Positions 38,711 to 48,283 of a DNA stretch of 64,000 nt are shown here, piece after piece (position 1 is the stretch's first letter; each line of letters starts with the position of its first letter). The stretch spans positions 2,660,001 to 2,724,000 of the forward strand of contig NC_084817.1 in assembly GCF_963583255.1 (NCBI RefSeq). Reading direction: 5' to 3'. The notes under the pieces are model-generated. The model made no database searches. It saw only the letters and a program-made list of their open reading frames with translations, and was not told where the DNA came from. Both the position numbers and the translations under genes were made by a program. The DNA is from Pyrus communis (Eukaryota; Streptophyta; Magnoliopsida; Rosales; Rosaceae).

Positions 38711-39112
38711 CCCTAAATATATAATTAACTTAAAAATGTAATGATTGAACATGAATGTTATTTCAGGGGTACGATCCATCCACTGATTCCCAACATGGCA
38801 TTCGTTGGATTCATAGAGAGTGTTTCTAACCTGCACACAGCAGAGTTGAGATGCAAATGGTTAGGAAGATTGGTTGACAACGAATTCAAGCTTCCGACTG
38901 TCCAAAAAATGCTTGAACAGATAGGCAGAGAGATGGAAGTGATGAAGAAGACAACCCGATTTTACAAGAGGCACTGCATTTCAACTTTCAGTATCAACCA
39001 CAGCGACGACATTTGTGAAGAGATGGGATGGAAATCTTGGAGGAAAAGTAACTGGCTTTCAGAAGCTTTTAGCCCCTATAACAGCCGAGACTACAAAGAA
39101 GTTGACTATTGA
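35890..39112 (+). CDS. FMO1: Flavin-containing monooxygenase, FMO1 group
   Basis: FAD/NADPH-dependent oxygenation of N- or S-containing substrates. Arabidopsis FMO1 N-hydroxylates pipecolic acid in systemic acquired resistance; whether this copy does the same is inference. Exons 35890-36369, 36714-36954, 37802-37980, 38114-38463, 38767-39112; 531 aa, the usual length. FAD site GAGISG (19-24), FMO signature FQGKVLHSMDY (F192, G194, H198, Y202), NADPH-site region VAVIGYKKSAID (from 219; this branch has YKKS instead of a second GxGxxG) and LATGY (384-388). The hydrophobic stretch YWIWGLPFFLFF lies in exon 3. All splice phases agree and no break is seen. Intron 2 (847 bp) holds a MITE-like element; intron 3 ends in a long poly-T tract; intron 4 has an (AT)n run. 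Confidence 0.92.
37452..37571. mobile_element. MITE-like sequence in FMO intron 2
   Basis: Bounded by a perfect 12-bp inverted repeat GAGTTTTAATGA / TCATTAAAACTC. The interior (AAGGACAAAATAAAGGGT, TTTTTCGTTAAAATGAACAG) resembles a very common short element of Rosaceae genomes, from memory. The true ends may lie somewhat further left. Confidence 0.5.
38685..38711. repeat. (AT)n microsatellite in FMO intron 4
   Basis: A pure ATATAT run of about 12 units. Confidence 0.85.
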
Positions 39113-39517
39113 ACCCAAACATGTACTTTTGCGCTACAAAAAATGAGCGAATTCGAAGCTTCGAAGCTTGTTCTGGAGTGCCTATTAGCTCCCTATCAAG
39201 TCTTATTACGTAATTAACCTAGTTTTTAGGCTCTTAAGCGCCCCATATGTTGATTTAAGCATTTCTTTTTCATATTATTCATAAGCTGTGTTTAGCTGCT
39301 TGATCAATAAAATAACAAAATTATGCTTTTGTTATTATATTGTTATATACAAATCTCATATATCACTGGCTCACATAGTGGAGAAAAACTTGTGTAGAGT
39401 TTTGCTTACCACTGAACTTTGTTGAGTCACACTACTATCCAATTAAAACTCACCACATATAGAAAGTCTTGATTATAACTTTTATTATTTTTTATATTTA
39501 AAACTCTCATAACTATT

Positions 39518-39659
39518 GTCATTTCGTACTACGGTCTAGTGGTAATCCTCTTCACTTGTAAGTAATAGGTCTTATATTCAATTCTTACCAAAAATGAATT
39601 TGAACAATATTATTGCTAACTTGAGGCGAAGCCCAAAAAAAAAAAAACAAAAAAAAAAA
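39518..39659 (+). mobile_element. tRNA-derived SINE
   Basis: An A-box-like CGGTCTAGTGGTAAT and a B-box-like GGTCTTATATTCAATTC are followed by a short body and an A-rich tail (39635-39659). Imperfect target duplications flank it: AAACTCTCATAACTATT at 39501-39517 and AAACTCTTAACTATT at 39660-39674. It lies about 400 bp downstream of the FMO stop codon. Confidence 0.7.
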
Positions 39660-40152
39660 AAACTCTTAACTATTTTTCCTAGAGTCCCAGACAAATTTTT
39701 CTCCAGAGTGGGGCCCATGGAAACCAAATCTTCTAATATATATATATATATTATTGTTATTAAGGGTAGTTTCGAACTCGTAATGCATGGGTTGAAACCC
39801 ACCACTCTATTCATTAAGACACAGAACCACATGCAAATCTTCTAAAATATATTATATGAAGCAATAGCCCTTAAACTTGCAAAGATTGAAGATTTAATTG
39901 AGGAAAGATATGTAAAAGTTTCCAATATATCAAAAGCCCAGCAAAGAGATAAAAGGCACAGTCCTTTCTTCCTCCATTGTCTTCCTCTATGGCCTGCCTA
40001 ATATATATATTTTTGGCAAGCCTTTATTATATACTCAAAGATGAAAAAAAAAAAAAAAACTAAAAAGAGAAAGAAACTATTTAAAGAATTAATAAACAAA
40101 AAAAGAGAGCCAAAGATTTGATTAACAAAAACACATCAATCCTTGTGCATGC

Positions 40153-42394
40153 TCAGGCTAGCCACTCCGCATCAATCCCTTCAATTTCTCCAATGTCCAT
40201 GCTGCAAGTAAATGAAATTAGTAAAACTTATCAGATTGTCTTGTTTAATAGTACGGCCATGCAATAATATGATCCTCCTTAAGTAACAACCAATATTTCA
40301 AAGAAGTGAATTGAATTCCTCTGGTTCAGTCAAATAATGCAGTCATTAGTAGAAAAAGCTTGTGACTAGCTGACATAGGCATGTAGACTTAGAAACAAAA
40401 ATTCCATTGGGCTAAGGCTCAAGTTTGATAATTTTGCGTCCTTAGGGTTTATCACTCGATTTTTTATATACAACAATATTTAAATTACGGATGAATAAAT
40501 AAATTAATATCGAGCTCGTTTTTTTATAAACTTTAGGCTTAACTCTTTTCCCTCATAACTAAGTTACAAAATTTAGACAATTTCTCGCTCAAACTTAAGG
40601 AGGCAAAAGAAAAGAAGAAAACACAAACTTATTGATTGCATTTAAAATCCTCTGACGAAGAGTGTTGCTTTGTACTCGATTGTATAATCTTTATGATGAG
40701 GAGAAATACGGAATTGGGAGATTGAAATGTCCCGAAACTGGTTGTACACTGTTACAGTCAAATTGAACTCCCACAGCTCTCAACAAAGCTTTTGGCCAGA
40801 AAAAAAACCCCTCAATTGATCAAGCTGACTAAAAAACGAAAAAAGAGACGCTGATGGGACAACAGAAACTGTGGCAACAGCACTTTCTCTTGGCCTCCCA
40901 CGTATTTTAATGGCCAGCTCTACGAATGACAACAAATAATGTGGCAATTGGTTCGGTCCAAAAAAAACTCCAATTACTAATTTTCAGAAAAATCCAAAAC
41001 GAAACAGATTCTAATCAAGCAATCAATCACTCAAAATATTTTCAATTCGGCAGAAAAAATAAATTAAAAAATTGGAGATGAAAAGATAAAAAACAGTTTC
41101 TGAGTTTGCCAAGATAATTTGTTGGTTCTTACCAAGGCAAGGCAGGATCTTGAAAATAATCGTCTGAGTAGCAATCATTCAAATGATCATTCTGAAAACC
41201 GCTTTCATTTGCGTTCAACCAGGCTGGAAATTCCATGACTTCATCAAACGGATGGTGGTATCCATCGTCATCGTCCTCATCCTTCACTTGCGGGCCCCCA
41301 CCGAGCTCCATGGCCTTCAAGAACTTAAACCACCATGCTGACGTGACCAAGTTCATGGTGTCGTTCCACTCCATCTGGTGCTGCTCTCCTATCGATCTGA
41401 TCTCTGCCATCTCTTTGTCGTCCATTGCTGCATGCATGCCATCTCCGCCAGTGATTGTGATAACCCCGGCCGAGTCAACAGCATCAGCCACCGCAGGAGC
41501 ATCCTCCGCTTCAATATGGGAAGTGAAAGAAGCTCCTGCAGCTGAGGTCAGAATTTCAGGATCGGTAGTGGTAGCAGAGAGAGTGGGGGAAGAAGATGAC
41601 GAGGGAGATGAGGTGGAGGCGGAGTAAATTGACGGGCTGTTGGTGTGGTGGTAAAGGGTTGTGTTTATGTTGTTGAAATCTTGGAAGTTGAGGTTGAGGC
41701 CAAGGGTTTGGTTTGGAAGTGTGAAATCAAAATTTTCATAAGGTGGTGGAGGTGCAATTGTGGAAGGAGTCCAAGAATAAGGATTTGAATATTGATATGG
41801 ATTTGGATATTGGTAAGAAAAATCAGAAGAGAAGGGCGGAGTTTCCTGGTAATTCGACGCGCTTGACGAGTAGATTCGAGGGTTCCTCCTCGATTTGATC
41901 CTCGCTTCTTGTTCTAAGCGAGGTCGAGGGGTTTGTGGCTCAAGTGGCTGTTGCTCCTGAGGTTGTTGGTCTTGTTGTTTCTGTTGTTCAGTGGCTTGTT
42001 TCATAGCTGCCCTATGAAACTTGAGGGCAGTGACAATCTCTCTCCTAGCCTCAGCCATGTTCAAAAGCCTCTCTTGGTAGGGCCTGCTGGTGTGGAGTCT
42101 CCTCCTCACTTGTTTTTTGTGTTGTTGAGGCTGGTGGGGTTGTTGGGTGTGTTGCCGGGTTTCGCTAAAATTATCATCTCCAAACTTGACAGTGGTTTGA
42201 CTTGGGATACCGTCACAGTTCAGGAAGATGTCCTTATTGGGGTTCATGGTGGATCTTGAAGAGGTGAGTTGTTTCACTAGGCTACGGATGTAAGCACCAG
42301 AGAGATGATGAGGCTCCTCTTTGAGCTTACTGAGTTTATCTAATTCCATTAATTGTCTGGTTTTCTGGTTTGAGGATCGACTCAGCTGCCTCAT
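40153..42394 (-). CDS. Plant-specific protein of unknown function, low-complexity
   Basis: Two exons: 41133-42394 and 40153-40201; 436 aa. The first exon ends CCTTG/GTAAGA, and the TAA inside this donor makes exon 1 look like a complete ORF. Splicing to TTGCAG/CATGGAC adds the 15-residue tail MDIGEIEGIDAEWLA, which I recall as the conserved end of this plant family. The first in-frame ATG is at 42394. Visible parts: a basic N-terminus (RQLSRSSNQKTRQLMELDKL), a conserved helix YQERLLNMAEARREIVTALK, a Q/P-rich stretch, a Y/P/S-rich middle, and an acidic C-terminus. No catalytic motif or membrane segment. It may be a regulatory or scaffold protein, but I assign no function. TATTTATA about 140 bp upstream on the coding strand may be its TATA box. 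Confidence 0.78.
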
Positions 42395-43023
42395 CCCTCT
42401 CACAAATTTTAGCTGTAAATAGTGGGAAATGTAGAAGGAGGTGGGTGGGTTGAGAGAATCATGGGGTTTTTCCTAAATTCTGAAGAACAAAGTACACACT
42501 GTGCAGATAAGCACAGGTTGATCCGGAGAAGACCGGAGGAGCTATAAATAGCGGAGGACAGTCTAGGGTTTTTAAATTTTCTTGGATTTTTCTGTGATTT
42601 GGCAAACCTCTCATTTGTTACAGTTTCATTAAATTTGCTTTAAATGGGCAGTTAGGAAAGTTGGCATTGATAAAAGTTTTCAATTTTTTTTTTTTTTTTT
42701 GTTCAATTGTAATTACCACCAAAGATTCATGTTAATTAGTTTGGTGATATTAGAGAGGTTATTTACTTAAATTGTATTATGTAATTATTTGAGGTGGCGA
42801 TTCATGGTTATTTTCCTTTTTTAAAACTTTTAAAAGATTAATCATCAACCGTTACAAAATATGATCTATAAAATATGATTTTGCACATTTTCTTAATTAG
42901 TCTCTCCTTTTTATTAGCTTAATTTTAGATTGATTAATCAACTTTTTAGACCAAATTTACAAATTATGTGTGTAACAAATAAGATATAAACATGTTAATC
43001 AATAATAATCAATCAACTACTAC
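42395..43023. other. Upstream region of the unknown-function gene
   Basis: Contains the probable leader and promoter of the minus-strand gene ending at 42394, then AT-rich sequence up to the Cassandra element. Confidence 0.5.
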
Positions 43024-43518
43024 TGTTACATCCCAATCCCGACTCCGCCGTAACACGATATTGTCCGCTTTGGGCCCCAGCCACGTCCTCACGGTTTTGT
43101 TTCTGAGAACTCACGAGCAACTTCCCAGTGGGAGGCACATCACCTCCTCTCTGTTGGTCGACGTGGGATGTTACAATCCACCCCCCTTAGGGGCCCAACG
43201 TCCTCATTGGCACACTCACACCACGGCAGAGTGGCTCTGATACCATTATGACACATCCCAGTCCCAACTCCGCCGTAGCACGATATTGTCCGTTTTGGGC
43301 CCCAGCCACGCCTTCACGGTTTTGTTTCTAGGAACTCACGAGCAACTTCCTAATGGCTCACCCATCCTGCGATTGCTCTCGCCCGAACTCACTTAACTTC
43401 GGAGTTCCGATGGAACCCGAAGCCAATGAATTCCCAAAAGGCCTCGTGCTATATGGAGGTGGGCATGTACATATAAGGCACATCACCCCCTCTCTGTTGA
43501 TCAATGTCAGATGTTACA
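43024..43518 (-). mobile_element. Cassandra TRIM retrotransposon carrying 5S rRNA-like sequence
   Basis: A 495-bp non-coding LTR element on the minus strand. 5' LTR at 43249-43518 (270 bp), 3' LTR at 43024-43175 (152 bp); both share CGATATTGTCCG, TTTGGGCCCCAGCCACG and TCACGGTTTTGTTTCT. The primer-binding site TGGTATCAGAGCCA (minus strand, 43232-43245) is complementary to initiator tRNA-Met, 3 nt from the 5' LTR. A purine-rich tract abuts the 3' LTR at about 43176-43195. The flanks ACTAC and ATTAC are a 5-bp target duplication with one change. The 5' LTR holds a 5S rRNA-like block, the hallmark of Cassandra; the 3' LTR lacks it. Confidence 0.9.
43337..43450 (-). repeat. 5S rRNA-derived block inside Cassandra 5' LTR
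   Basis: Read on the minus strand this matches plant 5S rRNA in order: GAACTCCGAAGTTAAG, then GGGCGAGAG, then AGGATGGGTGA, with CTCGTG near the end. It is a transposon-borne derivative, not a functional 5S gene: it is diverged at many positions and sits in an LTR. In Cassandra it supplies the internal Pol III promoter. Confidence 0.85.
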
Positions 43519-45699
43519 ATTACGTCATATAAGTTATAAAATATAATTTAATAGATGATCTCCTTCAGATTATCCAATTAACTACTTTCTATTCCCTGCA
43601 GAATATTCTTTCAGAAAAAAAGTTCCTTTTACCACTAAAGATGGGAAAATACTAAACTCGAAGTCCCCATGTTCGTCTTAATAATTAAGCTTTCTTTATT
43701 TCCTAAAATAATTGTTTATATAATGCAAGATGGATGTTTTGAAATCTTCAGTTGTATATTCTTTTATATATATTTCTCTCGTTAAGTAACGTAACATAAA
43801 TAAAGATACGGACAATAAAGAATAAACAAAAAATTACAAGGCACAGTGCTCTACCACTAAGTAATTTATGAATCTTAGCTCAAGTGACATGAAATGAAAA
43901 GACAAAGATACAAAACCTACATCCGAATCATCGCATAATTTAGGGAAATGAGAATAATAAGCATGCTGGATCTCATTAAATCAACATTAACATAGAATTA
44001 AACCTATTTCAAATTATGGTAAGTAGATGGAAGCCTAACAGAACAAATTCTAGTGCGAAAGCTAAGGCCATATATATAATTTCGACCATATCGTTCTGCA
44101 GAGATTTTTGCCGTGCACAACTTGGACATTATTCAACATATAGCCTCGATCACTCGAAAATATTTAATTTTCTCAAATTGATTCGTGGGAAGTTTGGAAG
44201 ATTGTCCATGAAAATGATAACAGATGGAGCTGGCATGCATGCAACACCAGGACATAAATTCACACAATATATATGCAAGCCACAGCCCAGAGACACCTCC
44301 CTAACAATTGTTGTATAACGTGTGCAAATAAATAATCCGTAGCAGGAAATAAGAAAAATGAAGGAAAACAAAAAAGAGAGAAAAGAGAACACAAATTCAA
44401 TTGACATCAATATGTTTCGTTTATACTATGTTTGGATGAGAGATTTAAAGTTTTAAGAAACTTTAATCTCAAATGGTAAAAATGCACTACAAAAAGAATC
44501 TGAAAGAACTACTCAAACACTACAAACGTACTACTAAATCAACTAAAAATTCATTGTAAAGACACTAAACTAATGAGTTTCTGAATGACACTTCCCAGAT
44601 AGTCATTTTTGGAATCTCCATACAATTTTTATAATGCATTCCTAACAAATTTAACCTAAATTTCATAGAATTTCAAAGTCCCTCGTCCAAACGCACCTTG
44701 TTTCTTTGATGATCATTGGTAATGTAATTTGCTAGTAATTAACTCAAGACATAGAGGACATTTCAGGCATAAAACAATTCAATGGTGTTCTAGTATCTTG
44801 TCTGCAAGTAAAACGGGACCGTGCTCTAAAAACGTCAGCAGAAGCCAACACAAAGACTGACAGAAGAATCTCCATTACTGTTGTAACCTTCATATATATT
44901 ACAAAATTTCTGGTTTTTGGTGGAGAAAGGAAACCATCCAAATTTTCTGTTTTAAACAAGTTGTTCAACTTGATTTGAATCTGTTGATGAAACAAAGAAC
45001 TTGGACCTTTTGGCATTTGCAAAGCCATGCCACATCATGTTCAAGACAGAAATGCTCCATACCTCCCTCTCTCTAAACCTTCTCTCAAATTATTCGTTCT
45101 TTTTTTTTTTTTTCACTTTGTTATTGCACTTTCTAATCAACTTTCTCACTGTCATTCTTTACTTTAATTGGTGGTTACAGAGGCATGGCTTCTTTGTCTC
45201 ATATAAGACTTTACCAGAAGCCGTTACAACGGGGAAAATAATTAATATTGCACATCTTTTTTCTTTACTCATTGGATTAAACAAAGTAAAGGATAACTAA
45301 TGACCAAAATTAAGAAGGATATGTACAAAGTGTGCCAAAATCACTTCGAATGACAATGAAAACAAAGTATGAAAGAAACTTACTTACACCTAAGATGTCA
45401 TGGCGACATTGATATTTCAAGATATCTCAATCGCATGAAAGTTATTCTCAACAAAAGTAATTTAACAAATCAACAATCTTTGATCTTTACAAAATCCTTA
45501 CACTGACAATGTTTGCTTTTAACACTATGCTATAGACTGAATTATATCTGTTAAATCAATCCATAAAGAGAGGGAAGACATCCTCATATCTGTTTGTTGG
45601 AGGACTTTTAGGTACATTTTTGGGCGTCAACACTGTTCAAACAGTCCCTTGAATTATTTCACTATGTCAGAAATGTCTAGTAGCCATAGACTATATGCA
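43519..45699. other. Intergenic region without recognised features
   Basis: AT-rich, with short ORFs of biased composition. No gene or RNA supported. Confidence 0.5.
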
Positions 45700-46417
45700 T
45701 GAGAGCAACTCCACTGTATTCAATAGCTCGGTGGACAGGATGAATTTCCTACCCAATTGCCCTAGCTGCTTGCTCCAACCCATGAGGGCGATTGGATTAA
45801 GGGGGGCCCGAGTGCCTGAGGCCGGATGATGCAAGGGTGACGTCAACCACGTTATTAAAAAAAAAATTGCGTCAGGCACGTGTCGCACACTTAAGTGTGG
45901 GGGTGCGTCACCGACAACTTTTCAGTCGATGGGGCCCACGATCCAGAGGTATGAAATGCTACCGTTTATGGGGGCACATGGCACATTCTTGTCCGTTGGA
46001 TTTCAATGGATAAATTTTTTGGACTGTTGGATTTCCAACGGCAAACAAAAATTCAAACCTCCCCCCAACAGCTAGATGATGTGGCACAATATCATTCGTT
46101 GGATTTCAGATCAACAGTCCACATTATTCGTCTTTAAAAATAAGAAAAAAAGGAAAAAGAATTAGATATATTACTGTTGTGCCACGTGGCACAATCTGGA
46201 GGGTTGAATTTCAAATTTTTTTTTTAATCCAACGGCAGAAATTAATTAAGTTAATAAAAAAATCCAAAAAAAAAAAAAATTACTTTTCTATAAATACCTT
46301 CTCATTATCTTCTACCTTACACCACAATTTCATATTTTCTCAAATACTTTCAACCACATTCCAATCTTTCTCTCGAAGTTTCAATCCAATTGGTTTCCAA
46401 CAAAAGGACTAATGATG

Positions 46418-47457
46418 CAGGTACGAATTGGATGCTTATTAAAGCTGGGTTGAAGTTACTCATGATTCAATTACGGGTAATGAGATGCAGTTGCGAGAAA
46501 TGAGGAGTCTTATTCATACCCTTTTTCTTGAGAAAATTGGTGGGAAAAGAACCAAAGAATCGATGTACAGTCGTTGGAGAATAAATACTCAGCCAATCGT
46601 TTAGTCATTGGAGAGATGTCTTGGCACAAACTAGTAGTAATATTCGAAGTAGGGAAAATTTCATGGATCAGGTAACAATATATTATTTATTTGTTTGTAC
46701 TATATCCAAATTTATATTAGCTACTTTGATTATAATTATTTCTTCTCCCACATTGTGTAGACACTTCAAGCACAAGCTTGGTATGATGCCAAAACCAAAA
46801 CCAAAAACAAAAACAAAAACAAAAACAAATCATTCACCCGGTGAGAATGTTGGAATATTGTCAAAGATTGTCCTAAATTCAAAGTTATGCTTGTTGGTCC
46901 AGAAGTTGTCATGAATAGCACCCATCTACACTCTACGCCCGATCATCACTTGCATGTTCATGAAAGCGACACAAAACAAGTGCCGAAAGCGACCCTTGAA
47001 CAAGGGTTGGGATCAACCCGTTATCCAATTAGGCCTTAAGGTAAGAAGGCATCAAAGAAAAAATGGAGTGCTTTCAAGAATGATTATGCAAAATATATGG
47101 AAGAACTTGCTCGCCAAGGTGAATTGACTTTGGCGCAGAAAATGGCTAAATTTAAGGCTGATAAGGTTAGAGATGAGGCAAAGCTACAACTGCTAAGAGA
47201 TTATTTCAAGCTAATAAGAGAGAAAGATAGTTACTTAGGCAAGAAGGGAAGAGCTTAAAGAAGAAAGAATGGCTCAACAAGATCGTGACATTATGAAGGA
47301 GCCTGTAGAGACGATGTCTCTGAATTCTAAATATTTTTGGAATTCGGAGAAAGCAGACATGATGCGAAGGAGGCGTGCAAGAAAAGCGAGAGCAAGAAAA
47401 GATGGTCCTAACATCACAAATTGGTTAGGTGATGATTTTCCATTCATGAGGGATTAA
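46418..47457 (+). pseudogene. Harbinger ORF1 (Myb-like / NAM-associated domain) remnant
   Basis: The DNA-binding partner of Harbinger transposases. Pieces in order: VTHDSITGNEMQLREM with LEKIGGKRTKESMYSRW, then after a frameshift near 46595 HWRDVLAQTSSN. A putative intron follows (GT at about 46671 to AG at about 46761), then TLQAQAWYDAKTK, ECWNIVKDCPKFKV, YAKYMEELARQGEL and finally NSKYFWNSEKADMMRRRRA. In-frame stops occur where the family has Trp (the TGA before ECWNIV, near 46840) and before GKKASKKK (TAA near 47038). The last 62 codons (47269-47457) are still open. A (CAAAAA)n-like stretch near 46797-46825 adds a Lys-rich run. Confidence 0.75.
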
Positions 47458-47516
47458 GGAATTTGTTTTTAATCAGAGCCCATAATTTTCCAATCACTTT
47501 GAGTTGTAATTTCTTA

Positions 47517-47620
47517 TTTATTGAATAGAGTACTTTATGTTGTTTCCAATTTATTGAATTTAGTACTTTATTTAAACTAAGAGTATATTTATTGAATAGA
47601 GTACTTTATTTAAACTAACA
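47517..47620. repeat. Three short direct repeats between Harbinger ORFs
   Basis: The words TTATTGAATAGAGTACTTTA, TTATTGAATTTAGTACTTTA and again TTATTGAATAGAGTACTTTA occur in tandem, two of them followed by TTTAAACTAA. The break in the transposase lies right at the last copy. Confidence 0.7.
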
Positions 47621-48283
47621 GTGCATACAATCGATGCTTCCAATCATCTCAGGTAAACCTCGCATCTCGCCCTTCTTCAAAAGCATTTGCAAGTCCATCT
47701 TAGTAGGTCTCCAGAGGTACTTTGTGGTGTAGATGATTCGATTGCAGAGCAAAACCCCATAAGGAACTCAAGAATGGTTGATTTCCCCATCCTCGCTATC
47801 TCATCCACTTGGTCTGTAGATGCTCCATATGCAAACATTGGCAAGGCAGCAGTAATATTTTGCTCACGAAGGAGACCCATAACACCAAAAGCATCCTTTT
47901 TTTTGCACAAAGTAAGAATCATGGTTGTAAACAACAATCATGATTTTGTTGAACAAATGTCGTTCCATTCTAAAATGATGTCTAAAGTACGTATCAAGGA
48001 ATGCACTGTTACGGACAAAATAATCATCCAAGAGATCCGTATCTCGTTGTTGCCTACTTCTATCAATGTTTGCAGAACTGGAGATTTGAACCATAACTTG
48101 GATAACTCAACGGGAATTTGAGGCTTTTTGGCTTCTTGTTTCGTCATCTCTCCTTCTACGTTCCTCATCCTCTTCATCTTCCATTTCATTTTCGCCCACC
48201 TGGAGATTGAACATTTCTTCCCCTTGCTTAAACAATTATTGCTCTTGCTCATCGATTTCCCACAACATCCTTGAAGAAGACAT
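47615..48283 (-). pseudogene. HARBI1: Harbinger transposase (HARBI1-like) remnant
   Basis: Begins MSSSRMLWEIDEQEQ and then a TAA stop; an acidic stretch follows, then after another stop FLDTYFRHHFRMERHLFNKI, a family hallmark. A frameshift near 47900 leads to FAYGASTDQVDEIARMGKST. A further shift near 47690 leads to LPEMIGSIDCMH, the site of the first catalytic Asp. The next codons leave the family and stop, so the rest of the DDE domain is missing. It cannot encode an active transposase. Confidence 0.8.

Noticed and set aside
41235..41627. 130-codon plus-strand ORF
   Set aside because: It is the antisense shadow of the Ser/Asp-rich exon of the minus-strand unknown-function gene.
43337..43450. 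A genuine 5S rRNA gene
   Set aside because: Sequence is diverged, single-copy here, and lies within an LTR with a tRNA-Met primer-binding site beside it; it belongs to Cassandra.
44016..45300. Several 90-100 codon ORFs after Cassandra
   Set aside because: They overlap on both strands, have biased composition and no recognised domain; nothing supports a gene.
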